From: Rugalucina vietnamica
Lineage: Eukaryota > Mollusca > Bivalvia > Lucinida > Lucinidae
Reading direction: 5' to 3'
Assembly (NCBI GenBank): GCA_964017185.1
Contig: OZ024880.1
Span: 38,220,329-38,284,328, forward strand
DNA: 64,000 nt
The translations under genes and the position numbers were made by a program. Position 1 is the stretch's first letter. Each line of letters opens with the position of its first letter. Shown here piece by piece: positions 56,001 to 64,000 of the stretch. The notes under the pieces are model-generated. The model was not told where the DNA came from. It did not search any database and saw nothing but the letters and a program-made list of their open reading frames with translations.

Positions 56001-56069
56001 CCGGCACAGCAGGAAACAGCAGGCAACCAGGAGGAGGAACAGTCTGCGGAACAACAGGCCGCTGAATAA
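47042..56069 (+). CDS. RSPH1: Radial spoke head 1 homologue (MORN repeats), with duplicated exon 2
   Basis: RSPH1 is a radial spoke head component of motile 9+2 cilia and sperm flagella. Exons are 47042-47095, then 48957-49081 or 49298-49422 (alternatives), 50391-50485, 51517-51743, 52186-52257, 53033-53219 and 55843-56069. One exon-2 copy gives 987 nt and 328 aa. The start [12 protein letters not shown] matches the vertebrate N-terminus. MORN repeats run from exon 2 to exon 4 (YEG with [47 protein letters not shown]). Exon 5 has the family signature [16 protein letters not shown]. The C-terminus is Gln/Glu-rich (residues about 255-328) and low in complexity. All phases match. Introns hold PAL MITEs and nested elements. 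A poly(A) signal lies at 56563. Confidence 0.95.
47360..48540. mobile_element. Outer element in RSPH1 intron 1, GTGCGCAACTCCATG repeats
   Basis: CATGGAGTTGCGC (47375) is inverted at the right as GTGCGCAACTCCAT (48513), with another copy at 48312. The exact ends are not clear. It encloses the element at 47526-48121. Confidence 0.5.
47526..48121. mobile_element. Inner element in RSPH1 intron 1, CCTAACATTGCGCACC repeats
   Basis: The left end GTAGTCCGGTAACATCGCGC and, inverted, the right end CGAGTCCCCTAACATTGCGC are alike. An internal copy CCCCTAACATTGTGCAC is at 47738. Confidence 0.6.
48957..49081 (+). CDS. RSPH1: RSPH1 exon 2a (first alternative MORN exon)
   Basis: The 125-nt exon follows acceptor TTCTTCAG and ends AG|GTAATA, phase 0 to phase 2. 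It encodes [20 protein letters not shown] and on through GVYR, the first MORN repeats. Joined to exon 3 (GTTCAAG at 50391) it gives R-FKNGARY, as in vertebrates. Confidence 0.94.
49298..49422 (+). CDS. RSPH1: RSPH1 exon 2b (second alternative MORN exon)
   Basis: This exon has the same length (125 nt) and phases as 2a, after acceptor GTCTAG and before donor GTACAC. It encodes [20 protein letters not shown] and on through GVYR. Six of 42 residues differ from 2a, while about 18 further codons differ only synonymously, so both copies look selected as protein. Splicing 2a to 2b shifts the frame and reaches a stop within 2b. Confidence 0.92.
49605..49797 (-). mobile_element. PAL MITE copy, ATGT(G/A) flanks
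   Basis: The core is shortened to CAGATCAGTCAGCGCC. It lies in the RSPH1 intron after exon 2b. Confidence 0.7.
49843..50089 (-). mobile_element. PAL MITE copy, ATTT(G/C) flanks
   Basis: The core CTGTGCAGTATTAAACTGCA has a longer loop but matched arms. It lies 45 bp after the previous copy, same intron. Confidence 0.75.
50826..51005. mobile_element. hAT-like MITE nested in a decayed PAL copy
   Basis: The ends CAGTGGTCGAAAGGAATATT and, inverted, CAGTGATCGAAATTAGCACT are flanked by ATAGAG on both sides. PAL-like remnants lie outside (GTTTTCAGTTCAG; GTTTTCTCATGATCAGGC). Confidence 0.7.
51241..51478 (-). mobile_element. PAL MITE copy, AAATG duplication, beside RSPH1 exon 4
   Basis: AAATG lies at 51236-51240 and 51479-51483. 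The core is CTTTGCGGTAAACGCGAAG. Confidence 0.85.
51517..51743 (+). CDS. RSPH1: RSPH1 exon 4 (three MORN repeats)
   Basis: The 227-nt exon contains [35 protein letters not shown] and the divergent last unit ending [19 protein letters not shown] with its AAATG duplication ends at 51483, 33 bp before the exon, so part of the upstream acceptor context is next to mobile DNA. Confidence 0.93.
52007..52142 (+). mobile_element. SINE copy, 5'-truncated
   Basis: GTGTCCTTGTGCAACATATA and TTGTTGACAGGGATGTTAAA match the 33580 SINE body, with an ACAAACAAA tail. The copy ends 44 bp before RSPH1 exon 5. Confidence 0.6.
52335..52566 (+). mobile_element. PAL MITE copy, ATTT(G/T) flanks
   Basis: The core is GCTTTGCGGTTACCGCGAAG with one mismatch. 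It lies in RSPH1 intron 5, 78 bp after the exon. Confidence 0.8.
52629..52841. mobile_element. MITE with TACTGTAA ends
   Basis: ACTGTAAGTCCGAAAATATT at the left and GAATATTTCCGAATTTACAG at the right. It matches the 29020 copy in reverse. Confidence 0.65.
53257..53395 (+). mobile_element. PAL MITE copy, short form
   Basis: The long arm is largely deleted. The TGTG/CACA core remains. It starts 38 bp after the RSPH1 exon 6 donor. Confidence 0.7.
53430..53661 (+). mobile_element. PAL MITE copy with damaged left end
   Basis: The left terminus is reduced to GATCACCAACGAGAAAACC. The core GCTTCGCTGTTATGGCGAAG has one central mismatch. The right flank is ATTTA. Confidence 0.7.
54295..54509 (+). mobile_element. 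PAL MITE copy, AATTG left flank
   Basis: The core is GCTTCGTGGCTCCCGCGAAG, diverged in the loop. It lies in RSPH1 intron 6. Confidence 0.75.
54940..55240. repeat. Inverted repeat in RSPH1 intron 6
   Basis: TCATTCTCAACTCAACTGAA (left) and, inverted from the right, TCATTCTCAATTCAGCTGAG lie in arms of about 80 bp that also pair at ATGCTCATAAAT and GATCAGCTTAGGCC. Confidence 0.65.
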
Positions 56070-56562
56070 CATTGGCTCAAATATTATAAACATTGGGAAA
56101 CTTTCCTGTCTGTGATGTTCTTCCTTCTCAAGATTCAAAATATGAAATGGAGCAGGGGTCTGTGCTTGTTGGTGACCTGTGTTCTGAATTTGAATACTTG
56201 ATTTTGTGTAAAAGCTGTGTAACTTCAAGAGAGTGTTCGGCAAAATCAAAGCATATGGCTTACGATCTTTTATATTTAGTAAGATATACTTGTTGACTTG
56301 AAAGTCAAAGCATTTTTTGAGAAAAATACAGGAAATATGCTACATGTGGCTCACACTCAGAAATCTGATAAAGTAGAATGAAAAGAAGTGTGATATGCAT
56401 GTATGACAGCATTCTTAAGTTTAAGTATTAGGGTTTTATTCATAGAAACTTAGAAAAAAGCATTACATTCCCCAGCCTGAACATGTGATGAGAATAGGAG
56501 GAACTTATTCATTCATTTTATCATTGGATATTTTTGTGATATAAATTGCATTTTTATAGTTT

Positions 56563-56568
56563 AATAAA
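56563..56568 (+). promoter_or_regulatory. Poly(A) signal of RSPH1
   Basis: AATAAA lies about 495 nt after the RSPH1 stop codon in an AT-rich tail, with T-rich and GT-containing sequence after it. No better signal was noticed closer to the stop. Confidence 0.6.
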
Positions 56569-57340
56569 ATTATTTATGTACATTTTAAACAAAGTTGTAA
56601 TTTCCTTGACCGTTTACAATATGATTATGACTTCCTAGCGAGGCTTTCATGTTGTGCACGAAACGTAAAAATTAAAATGCTAATACCCATTTGCCTTGGC
56701 CAGCTAGGGAAGTGTATTTGCCCTGGCCTGTGATCGAACCAAGACATCTCGGTGCTATGCCAACACTATTGAATCACTATTAAAGCCAGTTGGTACTGCA
56801 AGGAGACCTCTATTCTTTTCACCATGAAAATTAAGATATTTGATCATTCCACGGCTCCCACTATAAATCAAAATGTTTTGAGTCTTGTGTATTGTATTGC
56901 ATTGTCTTAATTGTTCCCTTGGATTTTCCTAAGATTTCTCCAAAATTGACACTAATTTATAGCTCTAGGGCTAGTAAATGGAACGCGTCGTAAGTCCCCC
57001 AACTTACAACCTACGTACGATGGTCAGGATGACCACCTTAAAATTAATGCCCTTGCTATTCCAATTACTCTAAGCTATCATAGCTTTTTGAAATGAAAGA
57101 TGCCACTTCGTAAGATAAGACAATGCAAAGGTGGGCTCGAGTTGACTGTAGAGTTACGATGCTGTTACGTTGTCACCGTAACTTAAGGCCCTTTTCAGTT
57201 ATATTGCCATGGTCCCTAAGAGATACTTAGGTTGGTCATATTTAAGATGGCCCCTGATTCCACTCCACGACTCCATCCCATAGATTTTACAGTGCCGTTA
57301 CATGATGCCTGCATGTTTCAGATCCTGATTGTAGTACTAT
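56569..57340. other. DNA downstream of RSPH1
   Basis: A B-box-like CTGTGATCGAACCAAGAC lies on the minus-strand sense at about 56729, probably a decayed SINE. Nothing else was recognised. Confidence 0.4.
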
Positions 57341-58962
57341 TTATAGCCCCGCTTTGAAAAAGTGGGGCTATACTGGATTCACCCTGTCCTTCCGTAGTTC
57401 CGTTATTCCGTTATTCTGTTATTCCGTCCTTCCGTCCTTCCGACATTCCATTACCACACATAACTTGAGAACCAGTTGTTAGACTTTAACCATATTTGGC
57501 ATATGCATCAATATTGACAATATCTACTAATGTGTAAATGCATGTCAGTTTCCCCAAATTTGCAGAAGAGTTATTGCCCTTGGATGGCCCTTCATTGTTG
57601 CCAAAATTTCGTTTCCGCTCAATATCTTGAGAACAAATGGACAGAATCTGACCAAATTTTGTATGCACATCAACATTGACAAGATCTAGCTTGGAATTGT
57701 TGCTTGTCATTTTTTGCAAAATTTTGACAGAGTTACTGCCCTTGATTGACATCAGAATTTTGTTTCCGCTCAATATCTTGAGAACCAATTGACAGAATCT
57801 GACCAAATTTTGTATACACATCAACATTGACAAGATCTAGCTTGGGACTGTTGCCCATCATTTTTCGCAAAATTTTGACGGAGTTACGGCCCTTGATTGA
57901 TGTCAAAATTTTGTTTCCGCTCAATATCTCGAGAACCAATTGACAGAATCTGACCAAATTTTGTATGCACATCAGCATTGACAAGATCTAGCTTGAGATT
58001 GTTGCCCGTCATTTTTTGCAAAATTTTGTCGGAGTTACGGCCCTTGATTTACATCAGAATTTTGTTTCCGCTCAATATCTTGAGAATCAATTGACAGAAT
58101 CTGACCAAATTTTGTATGCACATCAACATTGACAAGATCTAGCTTGGGATTGTTGCCCATCATTTTTCGCAAAGTTTTGACGGAGTTGCGGCCCTTGATT
58201 GACATCAAAATTTCGTTTCCGCTCAATATCTCGAGAACCAATTGACAGAATCTGACCAAATTTTGTATGCACATCATTATTGACAAGATCTAGCTTGGGA
58301 TTGTTGCATGTCATTTTTCGCAAAATTTTGACAGAGTTACGGCCCTTGATTGAAGTGATAATTTTGTTTCCTCTCAATATCGTGAGAACCATTTGACAAA
58401 ATCTGACCAAATTATGCACATCATCATTGACAAGATCTTGCTTTGGATTATTGCCCGTCATTTTTTGCAAAATTTTGTCAGAGTTATGGCCCTTGATTGA
58501 CATCAGAATTTCGTTTCCGCTCAATATCTCGAGAATGAATTGACAGAATCTGACCATTTTCGTATGCACATCAACAGTGACAAGATCTAGCTTGGGATTG
58601 TTGCCCATCATTTTTCGCAAAATTTTGACTAGAGTTACGGCCCTTGATTGACATCAGAATTTCATTTCTGCTCAATATCTAATAAACGAAATGACAGAAT
58701 CTTACCAAATTTTTTATGCATATCAACAGTGACAAGATCTAGCTAGGGACTGTTGCACATCATTTTTCACAATATTTTGACAGAGTTATGGCCCTTGATT
58801 GACGTGAGAATTTTGTTTCCGGTCAATATCTTGAGAACAAATTGACAGAATCTTACCAATCTTTTTATGTGCATCAACATTGACAAGATCTAGCTTGGGA
58901 TTGTTACCTGTCATTGTTTTTTTCTCACCCTGGAAAAAAGCTCATAAGCGGGGCTATAGTAA
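57341..58962 (+). repeat. Family B array: 151-bp tandem repeats with terminal hairpins
   Basis: The element begins AGCCCCGCTTTGAAAAAGTG (itself a hairpin with GGGGCT), then CCGTCCTTCCG-type tracts, then units marked by GACAGAATCTGACC at 57640, 57791, 57942, 58093 and 58244 (exact 151-bp period). It ends AAGCGGGGCTATAG (58943-58958). Open frames of up to 165 codons on the minus strand shift frame from unit to unit and are not genes. Confidence 0.8.
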
Positions 58963-59239
58963 GATCCTCTGACAATTCTAGTTATTCCTTGTAAATATGA
59001 TTATAGGATATCCATAAATGAATTATGGATATCCAAAAATGAATATAGGAGAACCATAAATGTGGATATCCTAAATTCATTAACTTTTTCAAATATTGGT
59101 TATATTTAATACATATTTCTCTATATTTCATCACTTGCCATATAATAAATAGTAAAACGGCACGTGGGTGATTTAAAAAAAAATGCATCCAAAGCGTGAC
59201 ATTATGTGACATTATGACCATGTTAATAATTCTACTTAT

Positions 59240-60924
59240 ACACAGTGTATATCCGAGCGTATGCAGAACAGACGGTTACGGAACGGACAGACGTTTACAG
59301 GAGCACGCGCTTTTTCGCGCCAAAAATGTTTTGTACAGTTTTTCATCCAAAACTGTACGCTTCGAATGTATTGTTATATCGGCCTTGCATGTCCATCTAC
59401 TATCTTCCAAAACACCATAATTTCCGACATGGAAGCCTTGTAGTTTAAGCAGAATTTTGTTGCTTAGCAACAAAAACATTACGGAGCGGAACAGTCTACA
59501 GATTCGTTTATGTTACGGGGCGGAACAGACGTAGCCTACGAAAAAAACAGACGAATCAGCATACGGAGCGGTCACAGACGGCCATGAATACTACATGAAC
59601 AACACTGTGATGTCAAATATAACACTTTGCGGCAACCTTATGTATTGTAGCACTCGAACGTGACCAGATGAAATACACCTGGTGACCTGGATCAGCATCG
59701 TACATGTATCAGAATAGCATCGACTATGTTGTGAAAACAAAAAGTTGTTTGGGGGCAAACAGCAGATCAGAGAGAGAGAGGGGGGAGAGGTCCCGATAGC
59801 TCAGTGGTAAAAGCGCCCGCTTCGGGGGCGAGATGTCGTGGGTTCGCCCAGGCCGCGCCATATCAAATGCGTTAAAATGGTACCAATGGCTTCCTTGGTG
59901 CTCAGCATCACGAGGCAATCACGGCTTTTCTTCTCCTTTAAATATAGTATCACTAATAGTGCATATCTAACAATAAATTCTAAAATAAAAGACTGAAAAA
60001 AGTCTGAAAAGGTCCGATAATAAGACTCATGTCTGTTTTAACCGGAGGTCTATATGGAAGGCTAGCATTCGTGCTGAATACGTTAGTAATATAGAGACCC
60101 TAGAATTTCGGTCAAAGGAAAAGGTTCCCTGTTTGCATACACAGACCTTAAGCAAAGTCATCAAGCGAACACCCACCTCCGTACACACCGGCGGGAGTAC
60201 TCTCCAAAGTATCGGTCATATATTCCAAAGTCTTTCCATAAATGAATGATGCGTGAGAATCAGCCAAGACGCCGCAAAAGGGAGCTTGCGGCGGGAGATA
60301 AAATCTTTGGCGTGATTTGTAAGCATATATGATTCTGTCATGCATCTTACTTATTTGATTTACTCGCAGTTTATTACTATTTAGCCATGCTTGTGCATAT
60401 TAACACACTCTAAAGCTCGCCTACGTCTGTTCCGTTTCGTATGGAAATGCGTCATTTCGTCTGTTCCGCTCCGTAACAAACGACTGTACCGCCCCGTAAC
60501 CATGAAATTACCATACGCTTCAGAAAAAAACAAATCTTGGCTATTTTTACTGGAAAACATATAAAATATTTAATGTCTGGTGGTTCAGGACATATTTAAC
60601 TACATACGGACTAAATCCAAAAGGTTGACAATGGCTTATTTTGCAAGCAATCTCGACACACAGCCAAAAAAAAATACAAAATATGCCATTTTTCACACGT
60701 CTTGGGCAGTTATGGCGAACCCCCTGAAAAATCATTGTGCTCTTGAGCACAGACAACTAGACGGGTATGTATGCAACACATCTGCTCTAGTTTGGTCTCA
60801 ATATTTGCATTAGTCACTTTAAAAGAACGGTAAAACATTTTTGGCGCGAAAAAGCGCGTGCTCCTGTAAACGTCTGTCCGTTCCGTAACCGTCTGTTCTG
60901 CATACGCTCGGATATACACTGTGT
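59240..60924. mobile_element. 1.7-kb element with 93-bp identical inverted ends
   Basis: Bases 59240-59332 (ACACAGTGTATATCCGAGCG...) appear identical to the inverse of 60832-60924. TAT lies at both flanks. Further TTACGGRGCGGAACAGAC motifs are at 59480, 59514 and (inverted) 60420-60500. There is no transposase frame. A SINE head (59785) is inside. Confidence 0.8.
59785..59940 (+). mobile_element. tRNA-derived SINE
   Basis: CCCGATAGCTCAGTGGTAAA (A box), an anticodon-arm-like CCGCTTCGGGGGCG and GTGGGTTCGCCC (B box), followed by GGTACCAATGGCTTCCTTGG. The acceptor stem does not pair. Confidence 0.65.
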
Positions 60925-61690
60925 TATAACATCTGTAAATCATTACATGAAAGGATGAGGTTATTTTGAAGACATAGACAAGAGATTTGTGTACCAGAAA
61001 AACTTTACTTCATTAAATTCTGTACAGTATTCTATGAGAAATGACCAAAAATGTACGAAAAAGGGGGATTTTTTTCTGTCCCAAGTGTAACGCCCGAAAA
61101 ATCGGGGTTAAATTGCCCAGAAATTGTACATGCTAAGTGGTATTTCAAAAAGAGTTACTCTTTTAGATGACCATCTATAGAAGGTATTCAAAAAAGTAGG
61201 GCATAGTGTCCTAAAGAATGCAGTTATTCTTTTATAAAATGGTTAAGTGTTGTTACACTTGGGACAGCGTTTTGCAGCCCCAACGGTCCTTAGAGTGTCA
61301 CAAATTCCAAAAGGCAACAGATACAGCTAAAATCATTATATTTTTATTGTTCAGTGGTATATATCTTGTGTAAAAAAACTTAAAACAAACTTTAAAATAA
61401 GAAATTAAAAGACATGCAACTTTGAAAAACAAACTTGCAAAAAAATGTCACACTTTTAACGTTACACTTGGGACACTTTTTGACTCTAAAAATGCTATAA
61501 AATGAAAACGGAAGCAGATATTGGCCTCAAATCTTGCAAACAGCTTAACATTAACAAAACACATATTCTGGCATTAAACAATCATTTGAAAGTCTTTTTA
61601 CATTTGCTATAGATCAGTTCTAAAAAAAGGAGGCATTATTTTTGAAATCACCCACATATGATTGCTTCCATGATAATCTTGAGTTATATG

Positions 61691-61790
61691 AGCCGCGTCA
61701 TAAGAAATTTTGGGTATATGTAGTAGCGCTTAGTATAATACACACTTGTATGGCCTTGCGGTACAAGCCGGCTTTTACAGCGACGCAGCA
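61691..61790 (-). mobile_element. PAL fragment, left terminus
   Basis: ATATG at 61686-61690 and AGCCGCGTCATAAGAAA are intact, then the sequence decays (GCGGTACAAGCCGGC). The same flank recurs at 63904-63941. Confidence 0.5.
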
Positions 61791-61845
61791 GAGTGTTGGA
61801 TTAGCACGCAAGAGATCCTGGTTCGATCCTCGGACGGGGCAAAAG
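61785..61845 (+). repeat. tRNA-like fragment
   Basis: GTTGGATTAGCACGCAAGAG and CCTGGTTCGATCCTCGGACG resemble an anticodon arm and a B box. The 5' half is missing. GCAAAAGGTGATTAGCATTT after it recurs at 63684. Confidence 0.5.
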
Positions 61846-61861
61846 GTGATTAGCATTTTTA

Positions 61862-63560
61862 TTATAGCCCCGCTTTGAAAAAGTGGGGCTATACTGGATT
61901 CACCATGTCATTCTGTCATTCCGTTATTCCGTCAGAATTTTGTTTCCGCTCAATATCTTGAGAACGAATCGACAGAATCTGACCAAATTTTGTATGCACA
62001 TGAACATTGATGAGATCTAGCTTGGGATTGTTGCCCGTCATTTTTCGCAAAATTTTGACGGAGTTAAGGCCCTTGATTGACGTCAGAATTTCGTTTCCGC
62101 TCAATATCTTGATAACGAATAGATAGAATCTGACCAAATTTTGTATGCACATCAACATAGACAAGATCTAGCTTTGGATTGTTGCCCGTCATTTTTCGCA
62201 AAATTTTGACGGAGTTACGGCCCTTGATTGACGTCTAATTTTGTTTCCACACAATATCTTGAGAACGAATTGACAGAATCTGACCAAATTTTGTATGCAC
62301 ATCAACAATGACAAGATCTAGCTTGGGATTGTTGCCTGTCATTTTTTGCAAAATTTTGACAGAGTTACAGCCCTTGATTGACGTTAGAATTTCGTTTCCG
62401 TTCAATATCTTGAGAACCAATTGACAGAATCAGACAAAATTTTGTATGCCCATCAACATTGACAAGATCTACATTGGGATTGTTGCCTGTCATTTTTCGC
62501 AAAATTTTGACGGAGTTATGGCCCTTGATTGACATCAGAATTTCGTTTCCGCTCAATATCTTGAGTACCAATAGACAGAATCTGACAAAAATTGTGTATG
62601 CACATCAACATTGACAAGATCTAGCTTGGGATTGTTGCCTTCCATTTTTCACAAACTTTTGACAGAGTTACAGCCCTTGATTGACGTCAGAATTTTTTTT
62701 CCACTCAATATCTTTAGAACAAATAGACAGAATCTGACCATATGTTATATGCACATCAACATTGTCAAGATCTAGCTTGGGATTGTTAATTGTTTGCAAA
62801 ATTTTGACGGAGTTACGGCCCTTGATTGACGTAAGAATTTCGTTTCCGCTCAATATCTTGATAATGAATTGACAGAATCTGACCATATTTTGTATGTACA
62901 TCAACATTGACAAAATCTAGCTTGGGATTGTTGCCTGTTATTTTTCGCAAAATTTTGACGAAGTTACGGCCCTTGATTGACGTCAGAATTTCGTTTCAGC
63001 TCAATACCTTGAGAACAAATTGACAGAATCTGACCAAATTTTGTATGCACATCAACATTGACAAGACCTAGCTTCTGACCATATGTTATATGCACATCAA
63101 CATTGTCAAGATCTAGCTTGGGATTGTTAATTGTTTGCAAAATTTTGACGGAGTTACGGCCCTTGATTGACGTAAGAATTTCGTTTCCGCTCAATATCTT
63201 GATAATGAATTGACAGAATCTGACCATATTTTGTATGTACATCAACATTGACAAAATCTAGCTTGGGATTGTTGCCTGTTATTTTTCGCAAAATTTTGAC
63301 GAAGTTACGGCCCTTGATTGACGTCAGAATTTCGTTTCAGCTCAATACCTTGAGAACAAATTGACAGAATCTGACCAAATTTTGTATGCACATCAACATT
63401 GACAAGACCTAGCTTCGGATTGTTGCCCGTCATTTTCGCAAAATTTTGATGGAGTTACAGCCCTTGATTGATGTCAGAATCAATACCTTGAGATCTAGCT
63501 TGGGATTGTTGTCTGTCATTGTTTTTCTCAACCTGGCAAAAAGCTCAGAAGCGGGGCTAT
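61862..63560 (+). repeat. Second family B array (151-bp units)
   Basis: The same termini appear: AGCCCCGCTTTGAAAAAGTG at 61865 and AAGCGGGGCTATAG near 63551. About ten diverged units occur, with GACAGAATCTGACC at 61971 and the next unit at 62122. It contains a 341-bp near-identical duplication (62734-63074 and 63075-63415). It lies 2.9 kb beyond the first array, separated by nested mobile elements. Confidence 0.8.
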
Positions 63561-63705
63561 AGTCAGATCCTCTGACAATTCTAGTTTCACCTGTTACAAT
63601 TTGGCGCCCAACGTAAAATGACCCATCCAATGGCTCGGAGCACATCCGTGTCAAATTTAGGTTTGTGAATGTCTAACTGGGCAAAAGGTGATTAGCATTT
63701 TTAGC

Positions 63706-63835
63706 TCACCTGAGCCGAAGGCTCACAAGGTGAGCTTATAGGATGGCCATGATCCAGCGTCCGTCCGTTCGTCGTCCACAATTTCAAAGTCTTCTCTGAA
63801 ACCGTTTGGCCGATCAAGTTTAAATTTTAAATGAA
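63706..63835 (+). repeat. Short family A fragment
   Basis: The hairpin AGCTCACCTGAGCCGAAGGC, the CGTCCGTTCGTCGTCC tract and a single core module (CTGAAACCGTTTGGCCGATC) are followed directly by the ATTATGGATAT repeat. The array is collapsed to one partial unit. Confidence 0.7.
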
Positions 63836-63941
63836 TTATGGATATTCATACCATAAATGAATTATGGATATCCATAAATAGGGAATAAATAGTAAAACGG
63901 CACATATTATGATTGCTTCCATGATAATCTTGAGTTATATG

Positions 63942-64000
63942 AGCCTCGTCATAAGAAAACCAGATTATCTCCGGTGCGAAAAGCCGCAGATCAGCTTTGT
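63942..64000 (-). mobile_element. PAL MITE copy running off the right edge
   Basis: AGCCTCGTCATAAGAAAACC follows ATATG, then GCGAAAAGCCGCAGATCAGC starts the core. It stands in the same flanking DNA as the 61691 fragment. Confidence 0.7.

Larger units (their letters stand above)
59164..61655. mobile_element. Outer 2.5-kb element, GTGGGTGATTT ends
   Basis: GTGGGTGATTT at the left and AAATCACCCAC at the right lie between AAAACGGCAC and ATATGATTGC. An unfilled version of this junction is at 63891-63916. Inside are the 59240 element and TGTCCCAAGTGTAAC motifs (61077, 61251 and 61461 inverted). Confidence 0.6.

Noticed and set aside
58123..58620. 165-codon minus-strand frame
   Set aside because: It is the product of 151-bp repeats that change frame from unit to unit.
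57640..58960. CRISPR-like regular repeat array
   Set aside because: The units are contiguous diverged 151-bp repeats without unique spacers, in an animal genome.
59785..59860. tRNA-Pro-like sequence
   Set aside because: There is no acceptor-stem pairing, and a SINE body follows. It is inside a mobile element.

Overview
This window is eukaryotic and animal: its genes are split by GT-AG introns and most of the sequence is repeats. The spliced proteins are bilaterian orthologues. The repeat mix (short palindromic MITEs, arrays framed by AGCTCACCTGAG hairpins, tRNA-derived SINEs, several LINEs) points to a mollusc, probably a bivalve. The phylum is inferred from the style of the repeats, not proven.

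Four genes can be rebuilt exon by exon with matching splice phases. (1) GABPA, minus strand: eight coding exons between 8778 and 1651 give about 321 residues through the OST and Pointed domains, and the ETS domain lies beyond the left edge. (2) ATP5PF (mitochondrial ATP synthase coupling factor 6), plus strand: three coding exons from 24064 to 31242, 120 aa. (3) PIH1D2 (PIH family co-chaperone), minus strand: four coding exons from 40068 to 37393, 343 aa. (4) RSPH1 (radial spoke head MORN-repeat protein), plus strand: from 47042 to 56069, 328 aa per isoform. Its second exon is tandemly duplicated (48957-49081 and 49298-49422). Both copies are 125 nt, so including both shifts the frame and they should be mutually exclusive.

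The genes form two divergent pairs. GABPA and ATP5PF are head to head, as in mammals where they share a promoter, but here their first coding exons are 15 kb apart and the gap holds nested mobile elements. PIH1D2 and RSPH1, both tied to motile cilia, are also head to head. Just upstream of RSPH1 is an RFX X-box-like site next to a forkhead (FOXJ1-type) core.

The rest is layered repeats. A palindrome-centred MITE (called PAL here, about 230 bp) has more than 20 copies, nearly all in introns, with 5-bp target duplications of the form ANNTG. Several foldback-like elements end in 15-20 bp motifs repeated many times. Three LINE copies are interrupted by, or lie near, non-autonomous DNA elements whose insertion points can be read to the base; a fourth LINE retains a 1111-codon open frame. 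Two families of larger arrays (about 456-bp and 151-bp units) flank the window and share a core module spaced about 150 bp.
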